From: Cepaea nemoralis
Taxonomy: Eukaryota; Mollusca; Gastropoda; Stylommatophora; Helicidae
DNA: 64,000 nucleotides
NCBI GenBank assembly: GCA_014155875.1
Contig: JACEFZ010024487.1
Span: 124,001-188,000 of the forward strand
Reading direction: 5' to 3'
This document shows, in pieces, positions 23,162 to 33,935 of this stretch; position 1 is the stretch's first letter; each line of letters begins with the position of its first letter. The notes beneath the pieces are model-generated. The model was given only the letters and a program-made list of their open reading frames with translations. It was not told where the DNA came from and searched no databases. The translations under genes and the position numbers were made by a program.

Positions 23162-23174
23162 ATAGAGAGAGAGA
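22974..23174. repeat. (GA)n polypurine tract
   Basis: About 200 bases of GAGA with G-rich interruptions. Confidence 0.97.
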
Positions 23175-23276
23175 CGAGGGTTACATCGAACCTGTCGTGT
23201 TGTATGGCAGTGAAATCATGGAACCTGACGCATAGACTAGGCAGATTGGGAAACATATATATGTATTGTTTTCGCA

Positions 23277-23495
23277 TATCCTTTACAGGACATCGTTGTC
23301 AACATCAGCATCTTTCAGCTGATTGTTGATTTTGTTGGCAAGATTACGCTCAGTAGTTTGCCATTGCTTCTGGGCGGCCGGCTCACATACCCCTAAGTTA
23401 CCGACGCGGAGAGAACCGCTACCAAATCTCGCGCATGCCACGTTACTCACGAGAGTATACGGGATTACGCAGAAAGTAGTGTAACGCATAGACCA
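23277..23495 (-). repeat. Dispersed SINE-like repeat, copy 1
   Basis: Aligns with 56213-56412 at both ends: GCATATCCTTTACnGGAC near the left and CGGGATTACG with AAATC nearby at the right. Its left part (GTCAACATCAGCATCTTTCAG) also matches 51733-51753. Copies of one family, with the retroposon sense on the minus strand judging by the A-box-like motif in copy 3. No coding frame. Confidence 0.65.
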
Positions 23496-24066
23496 GGGAG
23501 ACAGGTATATATATGTATATATGTATTGATATATATACACACACATAAGATGTTCAGATCTTTTAGGAGTTTTAAAACAAAGCTTGACACGGAGTCGTGG
23601 CGAAAAGAAATGAAACTCTCAAGTCAGTGGGTGCACGGTTTCTATATGGGGTGGGGGAGGGGGAGAGAAGACGGAGGATGGGGAATAAATTAGCCAGACA
23701 TCAGGACGATCAGCTTGCTAGCCAGGAACATGGCTGCCCTAACCCCCAACTACCTGCACGCCCTCCTCAAAGACGGTCATTAAGACAGGGTTATGACATG
23801 CCTGGAGCTAGTAGGTATGGGGACGTAAAGCTTCCAGGCCTTGCTGGAGCAGGCCAAGCGTGACATCAAACCCGGACTTGTATTTGCAGCCTGCGAGCGG
23901 CTGGGTCTGTGGGGAAGGCAGCCATCTATCACTGTGTCTTCAATCATTGACCTGTCACGAAGGATCGTTCCTGTCTCCCTGATCTCTTCCATTAAAGGAG
24001 GACCAACCTCGCCCAATAGTCCGGGACACGAAGAGAACACGTCACACGTCCTGCAGCCAGACACTT
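23496..24066. other. No recognisable feature
   Basis: Short frames on both strands without recognisable motifs. A TA-rich (ATATGT)n patch at 23507-23545. Confidence 0.4.
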
Positions 24067-24074
24067 CACGTTTA

Positions 24075-24149
24075 AGTCTCTCTCTCTCTCTCTCTCGTCT
24101 CTCTCTCTCTCTGTCTCTCTCTCTCTCTCTGTCTCTCTCTCTGCTCTCT

Positions 24150-24216
<67 letters not shown>

Positions 24217-24265
24217 AAAGCATTCTGCCAGGACTGTGTTCCTGAGCACTCGCTACAACTGTACA

Positions 24266-24310
<45 letters not shown>

Positions 24311-24447
24311 TCTCTCTCTTAAAGCATTCTGCCAGGACTGTGTTCCTGAGCACTCGCTACAACTGTACACACTCTCTCTCTCTCTCTCTCTCTCTCAAAG
24401 CATTCTGCCAGGACTGTGTTCCTGAGCACTCGCTACAACTGTACACA

Positions 24448-24480
<33 letters not shown>

Positions 24481-24486
24481 TGTCTC

Positions 24487-24545
<59 letters not shown>

Positions 24546-24594
24546 GCATTCTGCCAGGACTGTGTTCCTGAGCACTCGCTACAACTGTACACTA
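24075..24594. repeat. Composite array: (CT)n alternating with a 52-base unique core, 4 copies
   Basis: A 52-base core beginning AAAGCATTCTGCCAGGACTG and ending CTACAACTGTACACA occurs at about 24217, 24321, 24397 and 24543. The copies are separated by (CT)n stretches of different lengths and are nearly identical, so the CT tract and core were amplified together while the CT lengths drifted. Confidence 0.93.
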
Positions 24595-24601
24595 CACACA
24601 G

Positions 24602-24861
24602 CAGAAACCGACAGTCCACATGTTTGTGATGCCAAGACATTTCTCTAATATTCTTTTCTGTATCAGTGCCAATCATCACGCAGTTATACCCTTACTGTAC
24701 CGTTTGACGCGTGACTTTAACCATTGTATCTGTAATTACAAATCAAGATTACTCTCCGGCTTGCCTATGCTAATGGCTATTGTGGTATTTATACGCCACT
24801 CTTTCTGTTCCGCCAGACGAAGACGTGCAAGTCGCCGCTGTGATGTAGGAGTCAGTTCCCT
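24602..24861. repeat. 260-base duplicated segment, copy 1
   Basis: Nearly identical, base for base, to 29964-30223 in the same orientation. Differences are few (for example TACCGTTTG against TACCCGTTTG, and CGTGCAAGTCG against CGTTCAGTCG). No terminal inverted repeats or poly(A) tail seen. A 116-codon frame runs through but is broken by the indel in the other copy, so coding is unlikely. Confidence 0.9.
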
Positions 24862-24862
24862 T

Positions 24863-25551
24863 CCTCCCCACATTCCCACTCACACAATGACAGAACATTC
24901 TGGTACCCCACATTCCCACTCACACAATAACAGAACATTCTGGTACCCCACATTCCCACTCACACAATGACAGAACATTCTGGTACCCCACATTCCCACT
25001 CACACAATGACAGAACATTCTGGTACCCCACATTCCCACTCACACAATGACAGAACATTCTGGTACCCCACATTCCCACTCACACAATGACAGAACATCC
25101 TGGTACCCCACATTCCCACTCACACAATGACAGAACATTCTGGTACCCCACATTCCCACTCACACAATGACAGAACATTCTGGTACCCCACATTCCCACT
25201 CACACTATGACAGAACATCCTGGTACCCCACATTCCCACTCACACAATGACAGAACATTCTGGTACCCCACATTCCCACTCACACAATGACAGAACATTC
25301 TGGTACCCCACATTCCCACTCACACAATGACAGAACATTCTGGTACCCCACATTCCCACTCACACAATGACAGAACATTCTGGTACCCCACATTCCCACT
25401 CACACAATGACAGAACATTCTGGTACCCCACATTCCCACTCACACAATGACAGAACATTCTGGTACCCCACATTCCCACTCACACTATGACAGAACATTC
25501 TGGTACCCCACATTCCCACTCACACTATGACAGAACATTCTGGTACCCCAC
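24863..25551. repeat. 40-base minisatellite, 17 copies
   Basis: Unit CATTCCCACTCACACAATGA then CAGAACATTCTGGTACCCCA; almost all copies identical, with rare T/C and A/T changes. Starts immediately after the 260-base duplicated segment. Confidence 0.97.
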
Positions 25552-26399
25552 ACGAAGCCGTGACGATCACAGTATCTTCTTACGTCCATCTCCTAGTGGG
25601 GCATGCACCGTCGCCCAACCCCCGCGTGGACTCGTCATTATTGCTAGAACGTTACAGGTGAAGGTTCTTGCAGTACGAGGTAGCCTGACTTCCACCATCC
25701 CTCCTTACTGGCCACTTACGACACCTATGGGAGCCTTCATTGTGGCTATTCTGTCTCCTCATCGGCCCCGGTAACCCACTATTATGGCCTCACATCCCAA
25801 ACAGTGGTAAATAAACTAACTCCCTTTGGTGATTAAACTCGGGCCGCTATATGTGTGAGAAACGCCCAAACCACTACACCAGCTCGGCTTTCTGTAATGC
25901 CTTACTACAGAGACAATGATCATCCATCGGTAACAGGCGGCCATCAACACTGTGGGCGTGGCCAGGTATAACGTGCAAACACGGACCACACATCTGGGAT
26001 ATGTGAAGGTAAGAACACCCGAGCGGTTGCAGACATGCAAGACAAACAAGATGTCCACAATCGGACCCAGATGTCGGCAATTTCTCAGTTTCAAACTTAC
26101 AGGCTCAACAGTCAACACTCTGATCTTCCCCCAGTTGCCTTCATTTCACATTCTTGGGGCGCCCCATTCCTGCACGCTGCTCTCTCGTGACCCACAAAAG
26201 AGATTAGTGAATGTCAAAGTTAAGATGATGTATTCCCAGCTTCCCAGCTGTCATCACTCACTGAGCACAGCTCCGTCTCCTACCCCAGGGCCTGCTCTGT
26301 TGGCGTCCAACCACGCACCATATATCTGGTTTGATTACTGCACTCATAGACAGATACACGAATAAACAGACAGATATCAACAGGGATAAATAATAGTTG
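25552..26399. other. Unique sequence around a SINE head
   Basis: Apart from the SINE candidate at 25825-25895, no element or exon recognised. Confidence 0.45.
25825..25895 (-). repeat. tRNA-derived SINE head (candidate)
   Basis: On the minus strand, AGCTGGTGTAGTGGTTTGGG carries a near-perfect A box (TGGTGTAGTGG, 10 of 11). A degenerate B box (GAGTTTAATCACC) lies about 45 bases downstream. The pattern is that of an old tRNA-derived SINE. Confidence 0.5.
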
Positions 26400-27290
26400 C
26401 ATTCTCATACACACAGGCAGACAGGCAGGCAGACATACACATGGATAAATAGACATATATCAGCGGGGATAAACAATATTTGCTACCTAACACACGGGCT
26501 GACAGACAGACACACATATATCAGCGGGGATAAACAATATTTGCTACCTAACACACGGGCTGACAGACAGACACACATATATCAGCGGGGATAAACAATA
26601 TTTGCTACCTAACACACGGCTGACAGACAGACACACATATATCAGCGGGGATAAACAATATTTGCTCCTAACACACGGGCTGACAGACAGACACACATAT
26701 ATCAGCGGGGATAAACAATATTTGCTACCTAACACACGGGCTGACAGACAGACACACATATATCAGCGGGGATAAACAATATTTGCTACCTAACACACGG
26801 GCTGACAGACAGACACACATATATCAGCGGGGATAAACAATATTTTGCTACCTAACCACACGGGCTGACAGACAGACACACATATATCAGCGGGGATAAA
26901 CAATATTTGCTACCTAACACACGGGCTGACAGACAGACACACATATATCAGCGGGGATAAACAATATTTGCTACCTAACACACGGGCTGACAGACAGACA
27001 CACATATATCAGCGGGATAAACAATATTTGCTACCTAACACACGGGCTGACAGACAGACACACATATATCAGCGGGGATAAACAATATTTGCTACCTAAC
27101 AGACGGGCTGACAGACAGACACACATATATCAGCGGGGATAAACAATATTTGCTACCTAACACACGGGCTGACAGACAGACACACATATATCAGCGGGGA
27201 TAAACAATATTTGCTACCTAACACACGGGCTGACAGACAGATACATGGATAAATAGACATATATCAGCGGGGATATATAAAAGATACTTC
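26400..27290. repeat. 61-base minisatellite, about 13 copies
   Basis: Unit CACACGGGCTGACAGACAGA, CACACATATATCAGCGGGGA, TAAACAATATTTGCTACCTA, A. Single-base indels in some copies shift the register. The flanking copies contain (GACA)n and GATAAATAGACA, so the array may have grown from a GACA/GATA tract. Confidence 0.95.
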
Positions 27291-27339
27291 CTAACACAGG
27301 CGGGCGGACGGACGGATGGACTGACAGACAGACACGTAG

Positions 27340-27356
27340 ATAGCCAGCCAGCCAGC

Positions 27357-27388
<32 letters not shown>

Positions 27389-27441
27389 TAGATAGATATA
27401 TATATATATAGGTAGACAGACAGACAGACAGACAGAAAGAC

Positions 27442-27509
<68 letters not shown>

Positions 27510-27510
27510 C

Positions 27511-27560
<50 letters not shown>
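27340..27560. repeat. (GACA)n and (GATA)n compound microsatellite
   Basis: GCCA, GACA, (TA)n, GACA and a long GATA run (27440-27560). Same order GACA then GATA as at 15835-15984. Confidence 0.97.
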
Positions 27561-27757
27561 CAACATGGATAAACATGTAGCTAGACTCGCGAGTAGACAG
27601 ACAAGTGGATAGATTGCTAGGTATTTACACAGACACACAGACAGACAGTCACACAGCTAGGTAGATTAGCGTATATACAACTATGTAGGCAGCAGCCTAG
27701 AAATGTGTCCAGGTTTTTGCCTGTCAATTAAATATGTAATTAAATTGAATTGTTTCT

Positions 27758-28345
27758 CGATTTTCAGTTGTTAGAGCTGTTTAACTTGTGACTGAGATTT
27801 TCAGTTGTTAGAAACTTTGACTGAGATTTTCAGCTGTTAAAGCTGTTTAACTTGTTGCTTGCTTGCTTGCTTGTGTTCGTTGGCTTGAGCTCCAACGCAA
27901 GAGTCCTGTATGTCGGATGAAGGCATCCTGTTGTCCAACATCATTGTGATGTCATACAGGACCTGAGGTTTGCATGAGTATCCGTTGTCCCATGTCTGGC
28001 TTATTGGTGTGCAGACTGGTGGTTCCTCGCCATGCAGGCAGATACTCTCCGACTTCGGAAGAATCATCGATCCTACTGATGTTAGCCAGGTCCCCGAAGA
28101 GACCTGTTGCCCAGGACGCACGACGTGGACGTGTCAGCAGGTCTTGGCCAGTATATATCCCGGCCCTGGTGCCTTGGAAACACCTCTGCGTCCCGTTTAA
28201 CTTGTGACTGAGATTTTCAGTTGTTAGAAACTTTGACTGAGATTTTCAGTTGTTAGAGTTGTTTAACTTGTGACTGAGATTTTCAGTTGTTAGAAACTTT
28301 GACTGAGATTTTCAGCTGTTAGAGCTGTTTAACTTGTGACTGAGA
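27758..28345. repeat. ~66-base minisatellite interrupted by an insertion
   Basis: Copies of a unit built from GTTTAACTTGTGACTGAGAT, TTTCAGTTGTTAGAA and ACTTTGACTGAGATTTTCAG occur at 27758-27855 and resume at 28195-28345. The 339-base insert between them is described separately. Confidence 0.9.
27856..28194 (-). mobile_element. Unclassified retroposon-like insert with 11-base target duplication and (AAGC)n tail
   Basis: The insert splits a unit of the surrounding 66-base array. It is flanked by a perfect direct duplication GTTTAACTTGT (27845-27855 and 28195-28205); intact units of the array contain this word once, so the empty site can be inferred. Read on the minus strand the insert ends in AAGCAAGCAAGCAAGCA, a simple tetranucleotide tail like those of LINEs and their SINEs. 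There are no terminal inverted repeats. A minus-strand frame of about 90 codons spans most of it; I do not recognise the peptide. Either a SINE or the 3' end of a LINE. Confidence 0.75.
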
Positions 28346-28499
28346 GCTGAATTTGTCAAACAAAAGCTGCATTTCGGAATATGAAAAATATCTTGTGCAA
28401 TAAATCACTATCATAGAAGAAAGAAAGGAAGTACTGACGTATTGTATAAAACCCGATTTTTTTTTGTTTTTTTTGGTAGGAAAGTGAAAGAACAAATTA

Positions 28500-28923
28500 G
28501 GAAGCAACAGAGATGTGGTTCCTGAGACGAATGTTGCAGATTCCTTGGGTTGCCAGAGATGTGGTTCCTGAGGCGAATGTTACGAACACCCAGGACTGAC
28601 AGAGTAAACCAACGACTGCCCTAAAGAGACTAATGAAAGTAAAACAGTACATGCAACAATAAGAAATATGCAACCAAAGTTCTTTGGTCACGTGATGAGA
28701 AGAGAGGCGTTGGAGAACATCGATTGTAAAGGGGGGGGGGGGGGGTGGAGGGCAGAGGCAGACCGAGAGAACTTATGCTGGAGGGACAGAATGAGACGGT
28801 GACATGGAGGAATATCATCAGCAGAGTTGATCCAGAACAGCAAGAACAGAGATCTGTGGAGAGACATGGACGTCTACACCCGCTGACAATGCACATGATG
28901 ATGATGATGATGATGATGACGAC

Positions 28924-28979
<56 letters not shown>

Positions 28980-28985
28980 GTGACA
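28500..28985 (+). mobile_element. RTE-like LINE, degenerate 3' fragment with (ATG)n tail
   Basis: Forward translation gives broken matches to the RTE carboxy end: EMWFLRRMLRTPRTDRVNQR, then a GHVMRRE-like stretch, then G/R-rich sequence, in several frames. Around 28505-28580 the word GAGATGTGGTTCCTGAG occurs twice, a local duplication of the EMWFLRRM coding part. The fragment ends in a long (ATG)n tract (28895-28979), consistent with a 3' tail. Confidence 0.75.
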
Positions 28986-29594
28986 ATATTAATTTGTGTA
29001 GCATTTTTGATTCTGAGAAAAACCTCCGAATTCGCAGTGACAAGATCTGCCTTTTCACAGTTGTACTCAAACCAAAGTCTGACTGTACATCCGGACAAGG
29101 CAATCACAAGGAGAGGCACACGCGACCTGGGGCAGACAGCAGATTTAGTCATGATTGCAACATATCTTACCAGCAGAAGTGGTGTGGGGATGATTTGCTT
29201 CCCGCAACACAGCGAGGTTGAAGTGATGCACTCACGGTGAGTGTTTCTGTCTTCAAATACCGGCATTGATCTGTCATAAACACGCGTGCCACAGCATTCC
29301 CCCCCCCCCCCCCACGTTGGCAGTTTGCCACAACAGGGGGCCACCTGACGTCATCGAAGTTACCCCGAAAGTGGGAAAACCCGGCGGCCATCAAAGTAAC
29401 CCTCGGCTGTGGGGAAACCTTAGGGTTGTCACATACGTATTCGGAAAACTGATGTAACAGAACGAACGAACGAACGAATGAAGGAATGAACGAAATGAGG
29501 TTGTCTATTTACATATACATAATGTGAACACACTCTACATCATCGAAAGTATCTGTAAGTCATGTGAATCCTCTGGCAGACTGAGCTATAACTC
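28986..29594. other. No recognisable gene
   Basis: Contains poly(C) at about 29300-29313, flanked by unique sequence, and (GAAC)n at 29460-29478. No element recognised. Confidence 0.45.
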
Positions 29595-29870
29595 TAAACT
29601 CTCAGAATTGATCATACAGATTTCATTAAAAACAAAAACAAAAAACTGTATAACAGAATTAATCATATAATCTTCATAAATACCAGATGATAGAATTGAT
29701 TATACAGACTTTATAAAACATATATGAGAGAATTGATCATACTGACTACATTACAATCATATGGGAGTTGATCACACGGAATTCATCATAGTGCTATACT
29801 AGAATTCATCACAGTGCTATACTGTGCTATAATTCACCACAGTGTTATACTGTACTAGACTTCATCATCA
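29595..29870. repeat. Degenerate AT-rich tandem repeat
   Basis: Diverged units with AGAATTGATCATACAGA then TTCATTAAA, later giving way to TTCATCACAGTGCTATACT units. Old, decayed array. Confidence 0.6.
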
Positions 29871-29963
29871 ATGTCATAGAAGTGATGGTGAGGAGTATAC
29901 CAACTCCCAGGTGTCCCAAAGAATGGGTGGAAGGGGTGGGTTTGTTTCTTGCTGAAGATCCGC

Positions 29964-30223
29964 CAGAAACCGACAGTCCACATGTTTGTGATGCCAAGAC
30001 ATTTCTCTAATATTCTTTTCTGTATCAGTGCCAATCATCACGCAGTTATACCCTTACTGTACCCGTTTGACGCGTGACTTTAACCATTGTATCTGTAATT
30101 ACAAATCAAGATTAATCTCCGGCTTGCCTATGCTAATGGCTATTGTGGTATTTATACGCCACTCTTTCTGTTCCGCCAGACGAAGACGTTCAGTCGCCGC
30201 TGTGATGTAGGAGTCAGTTCCCT
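29964..30223. repeat. 260-base duplicated segment, copy 2
   Basis: Same orientation and nearly identical to 24602-24861. Its left neighbour and right neighbour differ from those of copy 1, so the boundaries are sharp on both sides. Confidence 0.9.
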
Positions 30224-30633
30224 GATGCGTTAAACTCAGCCAGAACAACCATAAATACATACACGCAGCCCTGGCGTGGGCAGGCAAAGTTCTAGTTCCC
30301 CGACCACTGAGTCTGCGATACGTTCAGACTTGCCAGGGCGGTGTCTTCTGATGTGTTATCACGTGCAGCGCTGGTTCAGCCAGTTATCTCTGGAGCCCAG
30401 ATTGCCGGGCAAATGAACAGCACTCGAGAGATTAGAGACCAGAGATGGGCGCTACAGGCGTCTATCTGCCACAACTGTTGACGAGTCTATACACTGTATG
30501 TATGTACCGCTGCTACTGGTGGTGGTGGGGTGGTAGTGGTGGTGATGGTGGTGATGGTAATTACGGTGTATCATGTGAACGGATTCATTGGGGTCATAGA
30601 AGAACTAATTACTATATAAGGTGCTGACAAGTG
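30224..30633. other. No recognisable feature
   Basis: Includes a (GGT)n-like patch around 30518-30560. Nothing else. Confidence 0.5.
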
Positions 30634-30641
30634 GGGAGAGT

Positions 30642-30706
<65 letters not shown>

Positions 30707-30851
30707 AGAGGGAGGGAGAGATAGAGAGAGAGTGTGTGTGAGAGTTTTATGTAGAGTGTGTGTGAGAGTTTTATGTAGAGTGTGTGTGAGAGAGAGTGTG
30801 AGAGTGAATGAGATAGAGAGTGAGTGAGTGAGTGAGAGAGAGAATCAGAGA

Positions 30852-30913
<62 letters not shown>

Positions 30914-30946
30914 ATAGAGTGAGTGAGTGAGAGAGAGAATCAGAGA

Positions 30947-31029
<83 letters not shown>

Positions 31030-31036
31030 ATAGTAG
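30634..31036. repeat. (GA)n, (GTGTGA)n and (AGT)n tracts
   Basis: GA run at 30642-30700, GTGTGTGAGAGTTTTATGTAGA units at 30730-30790, then two long (AGT)n runs (30852-30913 and 30947-31036) separated by a duplicated GAGTGAGTGAGAGAGAGAAT segment. Confidence 0.95.
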
Positions 31037-31077
31037 ACGAAGTGTGGAGAGGGAAGAGAAAAAAATGGGGTGAGGAC

Positions 31078-31340
31078 GAAGAAGAAGAAGAAGAAGAAGA
31101 GAAGAAGAAGAAGAAGAGAAGAAGAAGAAGAAGAAGAAGAAGAAGAAGAAGAAGAAGAAGAAGAAGAAGAAGAAGAAGAAGAAGAAGAAGCAGCAGCAGC
31201 AGCAGCAGCAGAAGAAGAAGAAGAAGAAGAAGAAGAAGAAGAAGAAGAAGAAGAAGAAGAAGAAGAAGAAGAAGAAGAAGAAGAAGAAGAAGAAGAAGAC
31301 CAACAACAACACCAACAACAACAACAACGACAACAACAAT
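31078..31340. repeat. (GAA)n - (GCA)n - (GAA)n - (CAA)n compound triplet tract
   Basis: About 70 GAA triplets interrupted by (GCA)8 at 31188-31211 and followed by CAA triplets. All frames are open (poly-E, poly-K, poly-R, poly-S, poly-F), so long ORFs here are artefacts. Confidence 0.98.
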
Positions 31341-31602
31341 ACATCATCTCCCGTGTCTGGTGTTCGTGTCTACCGAGTTCTGGCGTGGCACGGACGTCAG
31401 CCTGACCTAGATCAGGGATGTACCTAGAAGTACCGGCATATATCAGACACTGTCAATCAAGCTAATCAATGAGTTCAGGCACTCCAACAGGCTACGGTCC
31501 AATCTAAAATCGGGGTACAATTTCTAATACCTGTAACAACTCTATCGGTGATAAGAGGGGTCAGTCGCGGTACTGGTGTCAACTTGAGTCTGTCACCTGA
31601 CT

Positions 31603-32160
31603 GACTAGAACCCACGTGAATAGTCTTGTCCCTGGACTAGAACCCACCTGAATAGACTTGTCCTTTGACTAGAACCCACGTGAATAGTCTTGTCCCTGGA
31701 CTAGAACCCACGTGAATAGTCTTGTCCCTGGACTAGAACCCATGTGAATAGTCTTGTCCCTTGACTACAACCCACGTGAAGACTTGTCCCTGGACTAGAA
31801 CCCACGTGAATAGTCTTGTCCCTGGACTAGAACCCATGTGAATAGTCTTGTCCCTGGACTAGAACCCATGTGAATAGTCTTGTCCCTGGACTAGAACCCA
31901 CGTGAATAGTCTTGTCCCTGGACTACAACCCACGTGAAGACTTGTCCCTGGACTAGAACCCACGTGAATAGTCTTGTCCCTGGACTAGAACCCACGTGAA
32001 TAGTCTTGTCCCTGGACTAGAACCCACGTGAATAGTCTTGTCCCTGGACTAAAACCCATGTGGATAGTCTTGTCCCAGGACCAGAACTCAGTGAACAGCG
32101 TTGTCCCAGGACTAGAACCCATGTGAAAACAACTGTCCTAGGACTAGAACCTAAGTGAAC
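31603..32160. repeat. 32-base minisatellite carrying CACGTG, about 17 copies
   Basis: Unit ACTAGAACCCACGTGAATAG then TCTTGTCCCTGG. Most copies contain CACGTG, an E-box core; a minority have CATGTG. Two copies lack the AATAGT block. The right end is diverged. Confidence 0.95.
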
Positions 32161-32222
32161 AGCGCTGTTCCAGGACACTGACAGCGCTGTTCCAGGACAC
32201 TTACAGAACTGTTCCACTGACA
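32161..32222. repeat. 22-base repeat, 3 copies
   Basis: Degenerate units of CTGTTCCAGGACACTGACAG. Confidence 0.8.
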
Positions 32223-32539
32223 TGCTTACATCCCTATCTGCAGGACATTGTGAGTTCTTATTTGGGAATCACTGCCCGAACTAGTGGGTCTAAAATTGTG
32301 GTACCAGGACCACACTTCTGTATAGGAAATGTGTCACATCTAATCGGTTTATAATTGATACATGACTGAAACAAGAAAACTCGCACTCCCGATAGCGCTG
32401 TATCCTTGTTGTCCGTTACCTGTCGTTTCTTTACCTGGAAAGTGTGTGCCCTAATGTAGGACATGTAAGGGAGGCAAACATAATATTTGTGATTATTTCC
32501 CTTGCGCGCGTTTCGCCAGAGTCCACGGATCATTTGAGC
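32223..32539. other. No recognisable feature
   Basis: Unique-looking sequence. Confidence 0.45.
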
Positions 32540-32612
32540 TGGATAAAAGCAGGACAATAGTAGGACATGAGCAGGACAATAGTAGAACGTGAGCAGGACA
32601 AGAGTAGGACAT
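32540..32612. repeat. ~22-base repeat, about 3 copies
   Basis: Units with GAGCAGGACAATAGTAGGAC. Abuts the LINE fragment that follows. Confidence 0.85.
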
Positions 32613-32835
32613 GAGCAAGGCACTCGCCAATTAGCGTGGGAATCATGCGTCTCCGCATCTTACGATACACTACGGCATGTACCAATCCATGCACTGGCTG
32701 ACGCGCTTCTGTGCCATGGAACAAGGCTGTCCAGAATTTTCTCTCACTGCCTTCCTCTATCTTTCTTTGCACAAATCTTTCCAGTTGTCACATGTTCTAA
32801 TTTGTGTCTTCTCATAATGTGGTGGTGCAATGGCA
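32613..32835 (-). mobile_element. RTE-like LINE, degenerate 3' fragment
   Basis: Minus-strand translation gives HIMRRHKLEHVTTGKI and then a broken match to RGRxRxKxLDSLVPWH, paralleling GHVMRRNDLENLVTTGKI of the copy at 51822-55270. Stops and frameshifts show decay. Its 3' end abuts a 22-base tandem repeat at 32540-32612. Confidence 0.72.
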
Positions 32836-33519
32836 AAGAAATAATGTCACAAAACTAAGGTGAATTAGTTAGTTAGTCGCGATTCCAACTTCACGGAAAC
32901 GGCTCGAACTAATTATGCTCCGTTCCTGTGCCAATGAATATCACAGAAAATGCTCCTCACTGCCCAGTGTGAAAAGTGGAACAGACAGGAGTCGGCAAGC
33001 TAACAGCCCGCACAGGTAACTGTGTATAATGCCGCCGCCAGAATGCCAAAACAAAAGTCCTCCATGAAAAATACAATTCAACGTCAATGGAATCGGCAGT
33101 CACCAGAAAGACTTCATTGACCCCAGTTTTATCCCATATGGCTCGGTCTCTTTCCGCACAAAGCACGAACTCCGTAGCTCCAGCGAAGACTTCCAGGAGC
33201 CTCCTGAAAATGCATTCGTGAACAGAAAAGGCAAAACAGATAATTCAGCCACAGCCGGCCGCCATCGTTACGAACATGCAGTTCACGCTACACACAAATG
33301 CGGACAGATGTAAAAACATTTCACACGAAATTCACAGCTCAGTTTCGCGCCACGCACTCACTTAGTAGCAGGGCGACGGAAAATGCACTACCAGTCCAAC
33401 ATGAGGAAAATGCAAATGCAAACCATAACCAGAAGCATAAACACTCCAGAGGCCTTAACCGTTCAATTACCTATCCGCCATGTTGGGGACCGGAAGTCCC
33501 CTAACTCGAGTACAGATAC
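32836..33519. other. Unique sequence, no gene recognised
   Basis: Short frames only. A 16-base match to the LINE near 61855 is noted in the rejected list. Confidence 0.45.
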
Positions 33520-33554
33520 GACGTTTCCGTGGCATTCGCGGCGTCTTCTTCAGG
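33520..33554 (-). ncRNA. Hammerhead/Penelope-like motif (candidate)
   Basis: On the minus strand: CCTGAAGAAGAC, a short hairpin-forming middle, then GGAAACGTC. CTGAAGAAG...GAAACGT is the arrangement described for hammerhead-like motifs in Penelope-like retroelements. No Penelope reverse transcriptase is nearby, so this is at most a remnant. Confidence 0.35.
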
Positions 33555-33653
33555 TAGAACAACTACAACAACAATATATACACCCACCACATGCACACAC
33601 CTCGTAGCTTTAAACTCCCATGACATAACATATTATCTTATTGTGTTGTGGCA

Positions 33654-33691
33654 CCTGATGAAGACACGACACGAATGTGGCCGAAACGTTA
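33654..33691 (+). ncRNA. Hammerhead/Penelope-like motif (candidate)
   Basis: CCTGATGAAGACACGAC, a short imperfect hairpin, then GGCCGAAACGTTA. It has the CUGAUGA and CGAAA core words of a hammerhead ribozyme, in opposite orientation to the motif 100 bases to the left. Stem II pairing is weak (about 4 of 5), so self-cleavage is uncertain. Confidence 0.38.
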
Positions 33692-33764
33692 ACTCCTGCA
33701 CGGTGACTGAAGACGCCAGATTTTTCTTTCAACCAATAGCTAAACACACACTGGCATGTCTGGT

Positions 33765-33850
33765 CGAGCCCAGGCCAGGGAGATGTCCTATGAGGGACTG
33801 AACCTCGGTCTTCAGTGGCTGTGCTGGAAGTGATCCTGCTCTACCTAGGC
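33765..33850 (-). repeat. tRNA-derived SINE head (candidate)
   Basis: On the minus strand CTAGGTAGAGCAGGATCA resembles the D-arm region (GGTAGAGCA), and GAGGTTCAGTCCC is an 8-of-9 B box about 45 bases later. The arrangement fits a tRNA-derived promoter; the acceptor stem is not intact. Confidence 0.4.
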
Positions 33851-33935
33851 CTGCTTTAATGTGTACATGGTGCGACTCTTCAGAATAGCGGCCACGGTCA
33901 GGGAGGGACGTTTGAATTCACATCAAGGAGCAGGG

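Noticed and set aside
33165..33195. Second copy of the LINE 5' region, from GCACGAACTCCGTAGC shared with 61853-61868
   Set aside because: Identity is only 16 bases plus weak similarity beyond; an exact 16-mer can match by chance in a window this size. An alignment to a LINE consensus would settle it.
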